Source: Aselliscus stoliczkanus
Taxonomy: Eukaryota > Chordata > Mammalia > Chiroptera > Hipposideridae
Assembly (NCBI GenBank): GCA_033961575.1
Contig: CM066731.1
Location: 59,239,501 to 59,303,500, forward strand
DNA: 64,000 nucleotides
Reading direction: 5' to 3'
In this document: positions 1 through 11,329 of the stretch, in pieces
How the letters are laid out: each line of letters begins with the position of its first letter
Position numbering within the stretch: the stretch's first letter is position 1
Position numbers and translations under genes: made by a program
Notes under the pieces: model-generated
What the model was told of the DNA's origin: nothing
Databases searched by the model: none
Seen by the model: only the letters and a program-made list of their open reading frames with translations

Positions 1-290
1 AGCCTGAAGTCCATCCAGGGCACGGAAGGAAAGCCCACCTTTCTATTGCTGACCCTCAGTGACTCTCCTTCTCTTCATTGGTGACTGTCTTGAGGCAAGC
101 TCGGTGACTCTAACCGAGCTTCCAGTCTGAAACAGTGTTCAAAAATTCATTGTCTGGAAAAGCCACATTGATGTACTTCAGGTTATTCTTTGCAGTTTTC
201 AGAATCTACATCGTCTTCTTTTATCTCAATGAGAAGCATTAAATTTAGTTTCCAGAAAATAAATACAGTTAGGTACCAAAATATTCTGCT

Positions 291-720
291 TTTTTTTTTT
301 AAAGATTTTATTGGGGAATTGGGGAAGGGGAACAGCGTGGGAAAACTGGGGGAGGGGAACAGACAAGTTGCCGTCTTTTTGTTCTTCAGTCTAGTTGTGG
401 AGGACGTTGCTTCACTGGCCCACGTTGGTATCATCATTGTGCTCTTCCCAGATGAGGCAGATGGGTCGCCGGCCTCTGGATGGTCGCTCACTGAGGCTCT
501 TGGCAGCTCACGCTGGCTGCCGGCCACTCACTGTAGCCTATGGCAGCCCACTGCAGCAGGGGCTGCAGCCTACACCATCACTGGGGCTCGCACAGCCCAG
601 CTCCAGGTGGAGCTGTTGTAGGCTGTAGAGGGCGGTGTCACTGGCCCTCGTATGTGGGATCTGAACCACGGCCACTGGTATCCCAAGCCAGCTTTTAACC
701 AATGTGCCATTGGGCTGGCC
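291..720 (-). repeat. Long tRNA-headed SINE (about 430 bp), full length
   Basis: On the minus strand this starts with a tRNA-like head containing an A-box-like and a B-box-like (GGTTC..ATCC) motif. A GC-rich body of short repeats related to CAGCCAGCGTGAGC follows, and it ends CCCCAATAAAATCTTT plus an A tail (the T run at 291-300). ATTCTGCTTTTT-like sequence on both sides (283-294 and 723-734) looks like a target-site duplication. Homologous copies lie at 37038, 60758 and 62012. Open frames across it on both strands are by-products of its GC-rich body, not genes. Confidence 0.9.
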
Positions 721-1027
721 TAATTCTGCTTTTTAAAATAAGCAAAATGGCCATTTCAAAATAACCCTCCTCCTGAGATTTCTGAAAGTCATCGCTATAA
801 AACTGTGGTGCTGTAATGTGTAGTGATGGGTATAGCTCTTTTCAAAAGCTTTAGCTGAATGACATGGTGTCTGTGAAGAATTTTAATGACTGCCTTTTCT
901 GAGTCTTAATATTTACACAAGGTAATTGAACTAATATCACACTGATCAAGATTTTCCTTTCCTTCCTCTTTATAAATCCTTTTATTTTTCTCTTTTAAGG
1001 TTTATAAAACTACTTCAGTAAGCAATG

Positions 1028-1030
<3 letters not shown>

Positions 1031-1077
<47 letters not shown>
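1031..1077. repeat. (TA)n microsatellite
   Basis: About 23 uninterrupted TA units. Likely length-polymorphic. Confidence 0.97.
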
Positions 1078-1081
<4 letters not shown>

Positions 1082-2178
1082 GATAATGGAAGCATTATTA
1101 ATTTTCAGTTTTCAGAATCAACTTGTACATAAAACACATAGGAGACTTGCTTATGTTTGCAAAACTGAATGTAGCCATCCTGACAGCTCCACAGTAAAAG
1201 TACAACCGGCAGAATCTGAGAAAGAGGAGTGAGAGTGAGAAAAGAGATGATGATACCATAATGAACCGTACTTACCAAGTAGAAGTAAAAGAATGCTGAA
1301 GAAAATTGAGAGAACTCAAAGCAGAGGTTTAGGTTTATCAAAGTTACAAGGTTACCAAAGAAAGAACAAAATGATGGAGGGAGAGTAAAATATTGCCAGT
1401 AAACAAAATTATCATTTTATTGATGGATCGGTAATAAGCAATCTCCAAAGTAGATTAATCGAAGTTTGCTTCTACTTTTCTTTTCAACATGGCTTGGTAA
1501 TAGCTATTGATATGTAGCCATTCTGCTATGCTGCCATAATGCAGGAGGGTCTAGCATATGTCATGCGGTCTGCTAAACTATGCCCAAGTTGGAATAGTAT
1601 AAACTGGCATTCTACTATTTACAGTTCTTCCTTTAACACTGTTTCAATTCCTCCTTGCTTTGCTTCCCCCCCACCCCCGCAATTTTGTTTTACTGTTTGT
1701 GCCTCCAGCAAGCAAGCAAATTGATAAGAAATAGGTCATGGATTATATTTCCCCTGAGGTCTAGGATAGCTGAGAGCAGGGCCTCAAAAACTACTGTGGT
1801 CCTAGCAGCCTGTGTTTCTTTGTTTTCTTGTCTGTCTTGTCAGTTCCATTGCCACTCCTTCCCATTCTTACGATATAGACTTCAAGGACAGTGGAAGTGC
1901 AGACAGTTCTTTCATAGCCATCTCAATTTCCAAATGCAGAGAGGCGTTCTATCTTCTCTTTGTCACTGGCTATCTTCTCTAAGAATACTACAACTTCTCA
2001 TTCTCCTATTGCCATTTCTAAAAACTGTCACTGCTGCACCTTCAACCCTGCTTTTTTCTTCTTTTTTCTTTTCTTGTCTTTCTCCTGACTCTCCTCTTGC
2101 TTTTCTCAGTTTTCTTGTAAGTAGGCTGATGATGTATATGTATGTATGTAACATATAGATATTTACACATGCATATAC

Positions 2179-2194
2179 ATATATATATTTATAT

Positions 2195-2228
<34 letters not shown>
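2179..2228. repeat. (AT)n microsatellite
   Basis: Imperfect, then pure AT dinucleotides, preceded by TATG-rich sequence from about 2135. A minus-strand open frame here is simple-sequence translation. Confidence 0.95.
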
Positions 2229-2231
<3 letters not shown>

Positions 2232-3929
2232 ATATTCTCTTGTATACAGCAAATGCAATGCACATCTCTATCATTCCCAATCTTGTCATGCTCAGCTTTG
2301 TAATAATGTTGCTGAATAACCACAGCAGGTTTCTTCAGAGACATTGGACTGGAGTTTTAGAAACTGTTACCGGTTTTTTTTAACTTCAGTGAATATTTGA
2401 GAGTGCTAGCATCTTGGTTCAAAAAATACTAGAGTAGATTCTTAAAGTGAGGGCTACATTTTCTTTTCTTCAAAAAAAATTTAAGTGTGCTTTCTATGTA
2501 ATGCACACATTCTTGCATAATCTACTGATAAGGCATTTTCATAATTGTTGATTAAAGATTGTTATATTTCAACAAGGATCGAAACATTATAAAAATATAC
2601 TTAAGAAAGATAGGATTACAGATGAAGATAAAGTGAGATCAGGATAGAAAACTGTAAGCTTATGCATCTGGCAAAGAAAAGTTGTAGATATGGATATTTC
2701 ATGAAAGAAAAATTCAAAATGGGCTTTAAATGTAATCACTTGACGAAATGTGTTGTGTGGTTCTGATGTCAGCTTTCAGTGAAGTATGTTGAGACTAGGA
2801 CACAGTGTATAGTTCTGAACACCATCTTGCAAAATATTACTTTTTTTTCCTGCTAATGTATAATAGTTGAAATTATACAACAATATCATTGAGATGAGCT
2901 AATGGTCATCTGAATGTGATAGTTCAGTGATAGTACTAAGTTGTACACTCCTGGAAGGCAGAATTTGTTTCACTCACTCTGGGATGCTTAGCATTGCAAA
3001 GTGTGTGACTTGGGTCCCTTACTGATGTTTTTAAGCAACAACTCTATCTAATATGAGAAATGCTGCCTTTATTATGATAGCAGGAAGAACCACCAGAATG
3101 TTCCCTTCAGGAAGGATAAGATCCACTATCATTTTTTTTCGTGGCTTTAAGGGTCTTCAAAGTCAGACTATACTGCTGTAAAAAATGTAAAGGTAGCTAA
3201 CAAGAAGGAGCAAGGAAATAACTGGAGGAAATATTTTGAGATTAAAAGAATAAATACAGCAATTATTTACTTGCAAGCAAATACTGAATGCTTTATCAGC
3301 ATAGAAAGAGAGCAAAAAATAATTTTTTTTAGTCTTTTTTTTTAGAATCTGCCACATGAGAATAGCCCTTGGTCCACCATGACAGTGTCCGAGGGCTCCA
3401 TCACCTTTGCAAAATTGGCAAATGTGTTTGAAGTTTTTATGCCACCACTTCCTCATTTAAACACAGAAAGACACTTCTTTATCCTTCTCTTCAGGAGTTT
3501 TGAATGTTAGTTAATTTCCATAGAATGTCTGTGTTCTAGGAATTCATCCTCCTCCGGGTCCCTGAATGCCATCCATTTCTTTGCCACCTACCAAAAAGTA
3601 AATCCATGAATGCTCTTCCTTATTCTATCTATTATCTGCACTCTCCACTTCTTTCAAGCTAGAGCTCAGCATTTATTTGTTTCCTGAAGCTTTTCCTACC
3701 AAACACCATCACAAAATAGTTTTGAATGCCATCCAACTATGAGAGCTATGAAATGTACCAGATTATCTTGTTTGCTTATATGTTTGTTCTCTTGGATTAG
3801 TCTATCATTTTTCATATAAGTGTATCCTGCTTCCCCAGCTAGACAAGACATCACCTGCATGGAAGCACACGACATTTTATATATTCTTCAGCTACTACAG
3901 GTTTTTTTTGAAAATGCTGGGCATTCCAT

Positions 3930-4095
3930 AGGCACTGTTACAGACACTCAATTAGTTAATATAATCTCATTGATTTATGCAGTCCATTTATGTTGTCTGC
4001 TATATGCCTCACAGTATATCTAACACCTAGAACTGGGCCCAACACCTTGCACAATTCCTGTCATATGATAAATGCACAGAACATATTTGTTGGAA
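3930..4095 (+). repeat. L2 LINE 3'-end remnant
   Basis: Contains the diverged L2 3'-end phrase 'cctagaactgggcccaacac' followed by 'gataaatgc...atatttgttgg'. This matches the known L2 tail pattern (CCTAGAACAGTGCCTGGCAC...AATAAATATTTGTTG). Old and highly diverged. Confidence 0.6.
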
Positions 4096-4202
4096 AAAAG
4101 AAATAATATACAGTTTTTCAAATATTTTATTTTTAAAACAGATGGATTTTTAACACAGAAAATCATATTTTCCTTTTTCTGGTCAGTTTAATCTTTCTAG
4201 AC

Positions 4203-4432
4203 CAGGGGTCAGCAAGCTTTTGAGACAAGAGCCAATCCTGTCCCTCACAACAATTTAAAAATTATTTGAGAGCCATAAAACAAATGAAATCACCATTATG
4301 TGAATAATACCCTTTAAAAATTTTATAAATGAAACTATGATAGTTTTATTTTCATTTTCAATTTTACTTCAGAGCCACATGTACGTACCCAAAGAGCCAC
4401 ATGAGGCTCGCGAGCCAGTTTGCCAACCCCTG
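4203..4432. mobile_element. Non-autonomous hAT element (MER20-like MITE)
   Basis: A 230-bp element starts CAGGGGTCAGCAAGCTTTTG and ends GCCAGTTTGCCAACCCCTG, giving inverted termini CAGGGGT(C/T)(A/G)GCAA. Flanks TTCTAGAC (4195-4202) and GTCTAGAC (4433-4440) form an 8-bp target duplication with one mismatch and the nTCTAGAn consensus typical of hAT insertions. An internal 'agccacatgaggctcgcgag' resembles mammalian MER20. No transposase is encoded. Confidence 0.88.
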
Positions 4433-4440
4433 GTCTAGAC

Positions 4441-5990
4441 AGATCCTGAAGATTTCCCTGAAAGAGAGTTCTTTCTATATTCTACCTATTAGAGCCAGAT
4501 TTCTGAGGTTCTGGGGGCTCTCAATTCTGATTTAATTTCATGGTAGGATTTGGACATGATTCTTCTGGCAGTTGCCCTAAATAGCACTCTGAACTAAAGA
4601 GCATAATGATACTAGGTGGGGTTTCACTTTATATAGTCTTTTTAAATTTTCTGTTCAAAGTAGCTCAAGCCATTTCTTTGTAGAATTAGGTTCATAAGCC
4701 TTGGCTATGAAACACATAACATTCCATTTTTACACATAAATTTTTTACAGCCCATTGTGAGAGCCTAGAAAGGATACAATACCAAATCAGAGTTGACACA
4801 GCCTTGGGGTGCTTTCTCTACACTAGATTCTAAAACTTTAACAAGCTTAAAAAATATCTGATTTCTCAAACTGTCATCTGACTTGAAGGCAGCCCTAGTG
4901 AGAAAAAAGTAAATGTATACCAAACATACCAATAAATTCCTTGTCCTTCTACCTTTAATTGCAACAGCTAACTAGCCTGTATGATTTATAAAGTTGTGGT
5001 TTGATTTCATGACCCCTTTCCATCTTACTGGTAATTAGATTCTGGGATATCCATTTACCCTTCTTGATCCTAAGTAAATATTTTGGTTGCATACCAAAGA
5101 CTGTTTACAGTGCTCTTAGCCTGGTACCTACTGTGAGGACATAATGTTAAACCCACTTTACAGCAATTATGAAATTTTAGTGATTAACTTTTGCTGTTGG
5201 ATTGGAAAGATCTTGTTCAAATAAGATGTAAATTGTCCAGAACTAATAGTCTTCAGACAGACACGGTTTATGTGGCAATCCAATAGTCCAAAGGAGAAAG
5301 TGATGAAAAACATTAGACATTGTAGTGGTCATTGGGGTTTTGATTCACACACTCATTTTAAGGAGATAGAAAGCTAGTCAATCACAACAGTACCCAAGAC
5401 CCAGGAAAGCTAGTGGTTTGCCCAAGATCACACTGTGGAGACTGACAAAGTCTGTGAAGACCAGCACATCTGGTCTCTAGGGCAGCTTTCTTTCACGGAA
5501 GTGCCATGTTTCCCCCTACTGAGGGAAAGCAAATGTGCTAATCCCCACGCTATGGAAAGCTTACCATGGTTCCCAGTCACCACTCATCCCCATCTTCACC
5601 TCTATCCTGATTCACAGCATATGATTTGCTCTCGTGCCCTACTGTAACCAGACATGCTCTCAGGAAAATCCACCATAAGCCCAGAGCTGAAAGAAGTCAA
5701 TGACCTCACCAGCTGTCAATCTCCTCAGTCCACTGTGACCATTCACAGGATTCCCACACCAAGGTTTAAGGTTGATGACATTAAGGAAGACATGGCTAAA
5801 ATGTTCCCAAAGAGGATGAAAGAAAAGTGGGATAACGTAGACATGAGAATCTGCCTGGTCTTCTTGGGAGAAACAATGTTACCATAAATATTTTTAATTC
5901 AGTAAACATTCATTGAATAAATAAGATATGCTAGATCCTCATGAAAGCCAAATATGCTAGCACCCCACTAGCCTATGGCCACAACTGAGG
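4441..5990. other. No recognised feature
   Basis: Unique-looking sequence. A 77-codon open frame at 5654-5887 has ordinary amino-acid composition but no motif I recognise, no obvious splice context and no neighbouring coding signal, so I do not call it a gene. Confidence 0.4.
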
Positions 5991-5994
5991 ATGT

Positions 5995-6470
5995 GCTGCT
6001 GCGGTAACTTTCTACAGTGGCCTCCTGGGCGACTTCAGAATGTCAGTCCCCTGTTACTGGTCCCTCAGCCCCTTTACTCTGCAAGAGAATCTCCAAAACT
6101 AGGCTGCGCCCTCATTGCTGTCCAGCCTGTCTTGGCGCTGCTACTACTCCTGCTGCATTGCCATGTCCCTTCTCTATATGTCACATCATGACACTACTCC
6201 ATTCAGAGACCTGCCAGTGACTTCCCATCACATTTAAAAGAGGATTCGCAACTCTGTTCTAGCCTACAAGGCCCTATGTAATCTGGCCCCTGCCTTCCCA
6301 TCTGCCATCTCCTGACACAGCCCCTTTGCCTGTTTCCCTGCAAAGCTGGTCTGCTGGCTTTCACTCACAGGTGGTCCTGATTACTGCCTTAGGCTCCCTG
6401 CATTCATTGTTCTCTCCCCTAGTACATCCTTCCCCAGGAATTCCTTCAGCTGAATAAATCCCTTTAATCT
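5995..6470 (+). repeat. L2 LINE fragment (ORF2 end and 3' region)
   Basis: Shows the L2 series in order: a GCCTCCTGGG... segment, 'cctacaaggccctatgtaat' followed by 'ctggcccctgcct', then 'ctctcccctagtacatcctt'. These correspond to the ancient L2 3' coding region. The original frame is destroyed. Confidence 0.8.
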
Positions 6471-6497
6471 CAGCCCAATATCACAATCTAAATTAGC

Positions 6498-6762
6498 AAC
6501 CTGGTGGTCTAGTGGTTAGGTTTCAGCACTCTCACTGCTGTAGCTTGGGTTCAATTCCTGGTCAAGGAACGCCTTTCTTTGCTAATCGATGAGTATAAAG
6601 TTTCAGTTATGCAAGATGAATAAGTCCTGGAGATCTGCTGTACAACACAGATGACAATACTGTATTGTTTGCTTAAAAATCTGTGCGCTTGAAAAACAGG
6701 AGGGGGCAGATGTCATGTTAGGTGTGCTTGCCACAATAAAATAAAATTAAAATTTAAAAAAT
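6498..6762 (+). mobile_element. Chimeric retrocopy: tRNA-Glu pseudogene fused to an L1 3' tail
   Basis: Positions about 6498-6569 match tRNA-Glu: CTGGTGGTCTAGTGGTTAGG gives the D arm and A box, the anticodon loop CTCTCAC at 6529-6535 has anticodon CTC at 6531-6533, and GGTTCAATTCC is the B box. The CTC anticodon and paired stem survive; the acceptor stem is diverged. From about 6612 it continues as an L1-type 3' end ('gatgaataagtcctggagat') and closes with an A-rich tail. AAATTAGC (6490-6497) and GAATTAGC (6763-6770) flank the whole unit, so both parts arrived in one insertion. It could instead belong to a SINE family built this way. Confidence 0.7.
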
Positions 6763-6770
6763 GAATTAGC

Positions 6771-7515
6771 TATCTGGCACCCTCCATTGTATCAGCCATC
6801 ATTCTATTTGATTTTGTTCATCCCACTTACTACTCTCTAAGAAAAATATAATGCAAACCACAAAAATAATTTTGAAGTTTCTAGTAGTCACCTTTAAAAA
6901 AAGTCAAAAGAAACATGTGAAATTAATTTTAGTAATCTGTGTTATTTAACCCAGTATATCCAAAAATGATCACTTCGATGTATAATCCATATAAAAATTA
7001 TTAATGGGATATTTACATTCTTTATTTCCTACTAAGTCTTTGAAATCTGGAGTGTATTCTGCACTGAGAACATATCACAATTAAACACTGACTTTTCATC
7101 TGAAATGGTTGATCTATATTCAGCTGTCATAAAACTTACAGTTTAAAAAATAGATTTACATACCCAAGTTGTTCCAAGATACTTAAATTTCCCCCAATTA
7201 CTGAATTATCACTTTTAAACTTTAAATATAAATTATTTTTAATTTAATTTAATTTTAAAATCAGTTCTCCAGTCACACTGGCCACGTGTTGCTAGTGGCT
7301 CTCCTATTAGATGGCGCAGCTCTAACATTTTATTGTTTATTAGTTACTGTTTTCTGTCAATTTTTGTCCTCACTTTTATGTAAGCAAGAATCTCATTTAT
7401 CTGTTCCATACCTTATTTCCATCATTAAGAAGAGTGGTTAGCCCAGAGTTTAGTAGATATTTATCAAATGGCTCCATGAACCTGCAGACCAGACATTCAT
7501 ATTTTTCAGGTGACA
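6771..7515. other. No recognised feature
   Basis: AT-rich unique-looking sequence with no coding signal or clear repeat. Confidence 0.4.
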
Positions 7516-7519
7516 TTCC

Positions 7520-7735
7520 ACCAAAGCTAAGAGCACAGACTCTGGAGTCAGAAGCCAGGCTTTGAATTTGACCTTGCTACCTACTAGCCATGGGACCTTG
7601 TGCAACTCTCTTAACCTCTCTGCCTCAGTCTCCTTGTCTGTTGCTGTTAAGCACCTCCTGCCTGGGCTGTGAGAGGATTAAATGAGTTAACATTTCTATA
7701 GTGTTTAGAACAGGGCCTAGCCTTGGAAGGGCTAT
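7520..7735 (+). repeat. MIR SINE
   Basis: Carries the MIR core in order: 'gagcacagactctggagtca', 'ttgaatttgaccttgctacc', 'aacctctctgcctcagtctc', then 'gaggattaaatgagttaac' and 'agaacagggcctag'. Nearly full-length ancient MIR. Confidence 0.9.
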
Positions 7736-8310
7736 TGAATTAGTTATGTGAGCTCTGCCAATCCCACGCCCTCTGGTTGTTTAAGATTTGCTCTGGATCA
7801 TGGTTCTGTATCACCTCGAGGCTTCCACCTTGCCTGACTCTTCCTCTCTGCATTCGCCTGGTAGCTATGAGCATTCACCCCAGCTGCTGTCACTGTTGTC
7901 CTTATCAGTCATCCGTGGTTTAGTGATCTGGCCACTCCTCATCCCTCACCAGTGTGGCTGCCCAGACTTGATGATCCCTCATAACCCTGGTCCTAGTGAC
8001 CACTCATCCTCCACTGAGGAATGGGAATGGGGATAAGGACTCCTTCCTGTCTGTGTTAGACTTCCTTAGAGGGTCCCACTGCATTTTCGCTTGTCCCAAG
8101 CTGTTCTTTAAGATACACACAGACACAGGGCAGGTAGGTCATGACAGATTTGTAAGACAGCTGCTGACTGTACGAGGAGTCAATTCTTTCAGCTACTGCT
8201 CAGGGACTTGGCCAAGACAACTCACCAGCCCATCTCTCTCCTTCTGCATGGATTCTCTCCTTAAAGCCCCACAAACATCCTTTTTTTTTTTTTTTTAACC
8301 TCTACTCTCC
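7736..8310. other. No recognised feature
   Basis: Unique-looking sequence ending in a T tract (8280-8296). Two overlapping short open frames of 82 and 100 codons have no recognisable domain. Confidence 0.4.
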
Positions 8311-8755
8311 TGTAGTATTTACTACCCTCCAGAGAAGAAACAGAACCAATAGTATATATATGTATCTCAAGAGATTTATTATAAGGACTTGGCTCACACA
8401 ATTATGGAGGCTCCGAGGTCTCATGATCTGCCCTGCGGAAGCTGAAAACCCAGGAAAGCCTGTGATGTAAATTCCAGTCTGGAGGCAAAAGAAGGCTGAC
8501 TGAAACTCCAGCTCTAGACTCAGGCAGAGAGAGAGGAAACTCTCTCTTTCTCCTCCTTTTTATTCTATTTAGACCCTCAAAGAAGCAGGTGATACCCACC
8601 CACACTGGGGAGAACCATCTGCTTTACTCAGGCCATTGATTTAAATGCTATCTCTTCCAGAAACACCCTCCCAGATTCACCCAGGAAATAATGGTTAACC
8701 GGATAGGCCCATATCCCATGGCCCAGTCAAGTTGACACATAAAAGTAACCACTAC
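8311..8755 (-). mobile_element. Solo LTR, ERVL type (MLT2-like)
   Basis: Reverse orientation relative to the window. Its 3' end is at 8311 (TGTAGTATTTA, complement of ...TACA). The diagnostic 'agaaacagaaccaatag' and 'agagatttattataagga' follow (LTR 3' region with a polyadenylation-like segment), and at the other end 'cagtcaagttgacacataaa' (complement of the LTR start). A copy in the opposite orientation lies at 62732. No internal retroviral coding sequence is present. Confidence 0.8.
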
Positions 8756-8859
8756 ACCTCCCACGTTTGTATATATCTAAATTTCAATCATTGATATCAC
8801 CTAAATTCTTTTTATGGGAGAAAGGGTCTTGGCAATTATGGCAAAGTGAAAAGATTATT

Positions 8860-8930
8860 GTGAAGCATTCAGCATGCTATCTGACATATAGTAGGCACTC
8901 AGTAAATATTTGTGGATTGAAGGAATAGAT
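8860..8930 (+). repeat. MIR/L2-type 3'-end scrap
   Basis: 'ctgacatatagtaggcactc' followed by 'agtaaatatttgtggattga' is the common 3' end shared by ancient L2 and MIR elements. Confidence 0.6.
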
Positions 8931-9114
8931 GTTTACATGATGTTCCTTAGGCCAAGGTACATCAACTGGGAGAGGGGAAGAGGAGAGGTCGGATTCTGTC
9001 ACCTGTTAGTCTGAGCCTAACCCTGAAACACACAGTATGAACGTTTCAGAAATAAGCATCATAAAGTCTTGTCCTCAATTAGATCCTAGTTGGTAGAGGT
9101 GATAGACCGATATA

Positions 9115-9688
9115 TACAAGGTTTGACACGTAAGTTCACAAACTTGTTGCAGAGATGTTGCTAGCCTTTTTTGATATCAGAGGGATTATTCATTATGAAT
9201 TTGTACCAATTGGACAAGCAGTTCACCAAGTTTACTATTTGGAAGTGCTCAAAAGGTTGTGTGAAAAAGTTAGATGACCTGAGCTTTTCACCAACAATTC
9301 ATGGCTCTTGCATCACGACAATGCACCAGCTCACATGACACTCTCTGTGAGGGAGTTTTTAGCCAGTTCACAAATAACTGTATTGGAACACCCTCCCTAT
9401 TTACCTGACCTGGCCCCCAATGACCTCTTTCTTTACCCTAAGAGAAAGGAAATATTGAAAGGAAGACATTTTAATGGCATTCAGGACATGAAAGGTAATA
9501 TGACAGCAGCTCTGATGGCCATTCCAGAAAACAAGTTCCAAATTGCTTTGAACGGTGGGCTAGGCACTGGTGTTGGTGCATAGCTTCCCAAGGGGAGTGC
9601 TTCGAAGGTGACAGTAGTGATATTCAGCAGTGAGGTATGTAGCACTTTTTCTAGAATGAGTTTACAAACTTAATTGTCAGACCTTGTA
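9115..9688 (+). mobile_element. Mariner DNA transposon, internally deleted
   Basis: Inverted ends TACAAGGT(T/C)TGACA.(G/T)TAAGTT lie at 9115 and 9688 (complement), each beginning with TA as in mariner insertions. About 574 bp remain of an element that is normally about 1.3 kb. The inside holds the C-terminal half of a mariner transposase. Confidence 0.88.
9153..9583 (+). pseudogene. Mariner transposase, C-terminal fragment
   Basis: The reading frame shows a catalytic-Asp region (FFDIRGIIHYEF), then HHDNAPAH, then PYLPDLAPNDLFLYP, the mariner signature motifs spaced as in the catalytic domain. A TGA interrupts the frame near 9278, between the first motif and HHDNAPAH; an open segment resumes at 9308-9583. 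The N-terminal DNA-binding region is absent, so this is a dead fragment. Confidence 0.85.
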
Positions 9689-10582
9689 GATTATTATAAT
9701 TCATAAAAGTACAGAGAGTAACCACGTGGCCCAGGCAAGCACGTATACTGGCAGAGGGTGAAGCAAGAAGGACACAGAAGTTGGGATTATCTAGAACTGG
9801 GTTCAAATCCTGCATTTATGGGTGGGTAACTCAGTATTCTCAACCTGTCCATCTGTAAAGAAGCTTACTATTGGATTAGTTCCCTTCTTGCTCCCAGCTC
9901 AGGTCATTTTAGCTCTCCTAAATTAAGAATGAGCAGGCTGGTTCTCAAGAAAAAAAGCACAGAACTGTTCTCTCCCTGCACCCTCAGAAACAGGTCAAAG
10001 AAGGATGTTTTTACAGGGGTTGCCTTTAAATATCTTACCACAAAGGAAAGCTATTTTAGTGAAGTTTCTTTGGGGATTTTTTTTGTTTAGAAGCTGGAAT
10101 AGTTGTGAAATAAAAACCACCTATCTGGTTTAAAAATCATTTACTTTACAGCTGATTTCATAGCAGCAAAGGTATTGTTTGTATTACAGAATAAAAGCTT
10201 CTCTTCATGTTTGTAAGAATATGAAAATTTGAAATAGCTTCTTAGTGTTTTATTCTTTGCATTATTAGCAAAAATCATTTAGAAAAAAATATATGCTGTT
10301 TAGCTAGGCCCTGCTTCCCCTTGGAGGAGTGATATTCTTTGTCCTATGACAAGAAAGCAGAGTTATTTTATTTTAAAGTAAAAACTAAAGCAACCAATAA
10401 AAAAATAGAAGCAAAAGAAAAAAACATATCTGCATCTGTCACAACATGGTCTGAGGTGACCAAACTGACAAAGATCTTTTAAACTTTGTGAATACAAACC
10501 TCAAGTGGACCCTTGGAGCTGCCAGACAACCTTACCTTTATGAATCACTCTCCTCTCCAACACAACTATTTAATATTTTTTC
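9689..10582. other. Mostly unassigned; possible MIR scrap
   Basis: A weak MIR resemblance lies at 9790-9880 ('gggttcaaatcctgcattta', 'caacctgtccatctgtaaa'). The rest is unique-looking with no coding signal. Confidence 0.4.
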
Positions 10583-11031
10583 TGCTATGGGTTGAATTGT
10601 ATCCCCCCTCAGAAAGATATGTTGAAGTCCTGACCCTCAGTACCTCAGAATGTGACCTTGTTTGGAAACGTTGCAAATGTAATTAGTTAAGATGAGAGTA
10701 TACTGGAGTAGGGTGAGCTCTGAGCCATCATGATATGACTGGTATCCTTATACAAAAAGGGGAGAGACACACACAGAGTAAAGATGCCATATGATGACAG
10801 AGGATGGAGTGGAAGTGTATAAGCCTAGGAACCTCAAGGATTGCTAACAAACCACCAGAAGCTAGGAAGAGGCAAGGAAGAATTCCCTTACCATTTTCAG
10901 AGGGAGCATGGTCCTGCTAACACCTTGATTTCAGACTCCCAGCCTCAAGAACTGGGAGGCAATAAATTTCTGTTGTTTTAAGCCACTCAGTCTGTGGTAC
11001 TTGGTTACAGCAGCCCTAGAAATCTAATACA
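10583..11031 (+). mobile_element. Solo LTR, MaLR type (MLT1-like)
   Basis: Begins TGCTATGGGTTGAATTGTAT and ends CCCTAGAAATCTAATACA (TG...CA). Characteristic pieces are 'gtacctcagaatgtgacctt', 'gactggtatccttat', 'aacaccttgatttcagactc' and the end block 'aataaatttctgttgtttta' with AATAAA. The exact family name is from memory; the LTR nature is well supported. Confidence 0.8.
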
Positions 11032-11329
11032 CTTCCCCTCACTCTTCAAACATCCATCATCCCTTCAACTTCTCACCACCCATTGCAGTCAGTCAATATG
11101 CTTCAGTGAGAAAGTAAAAGTAATCATAAAAGTTACCCACGTGACCCCTCCTCACCCCCAATCTACTGAGCTACCTTGGTGCCTTTCCTCCAGTTCCAGG
11201 AAATGCCCTGTCTCCGCTCCTGCCTGAGGCCAACCTATCTCATCTACCACCTGTGCCTTTGGCCTCACTCTCTCATCTACTCTAGGACTTTGTTCTCACA
11301 ATTATGTCCATCTGCTCCAATATCACCTA

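Larger units (their letters stand above)
731..3900. other. Unannotated AT-rich stretch with microsatellites
   Basis: No gene is recognisable. There are scattered short open frames, the longest 167 codons at 1655-2158, all with low-complexity serine/leucine/phenylalanine composition and no known motif. A weak L2 3'-end resemblance lies around 2935-3005. TA/AT microsatellites inside this stretch are listed separately. Confidence 0.5.

Noticed and set aside
190..628. Overlapping open frames of 77-143 codons on both strands
   Set aside because: They lie across a SINE; the same frames recur in its copies at 37.1, 60.8 and 62.1 kb.
1655..2158. 167-codon open frame as a gene
   Set aside because: Low-complexity pyrimidine-rich translation without motif or conserved context.
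5435..5887. Two consecutive open frames (70 and 77 codons) as a small gene
   Set aside because: No domain, no splice or promoter context, and a stop between them; composition alone is not enough.
6498..6570. Functional tRNA-Glu gene
   Set aside because: Acceptor stem and several conserved positions are mutated, and it is fused to an L1 tail within a retroposed unit.
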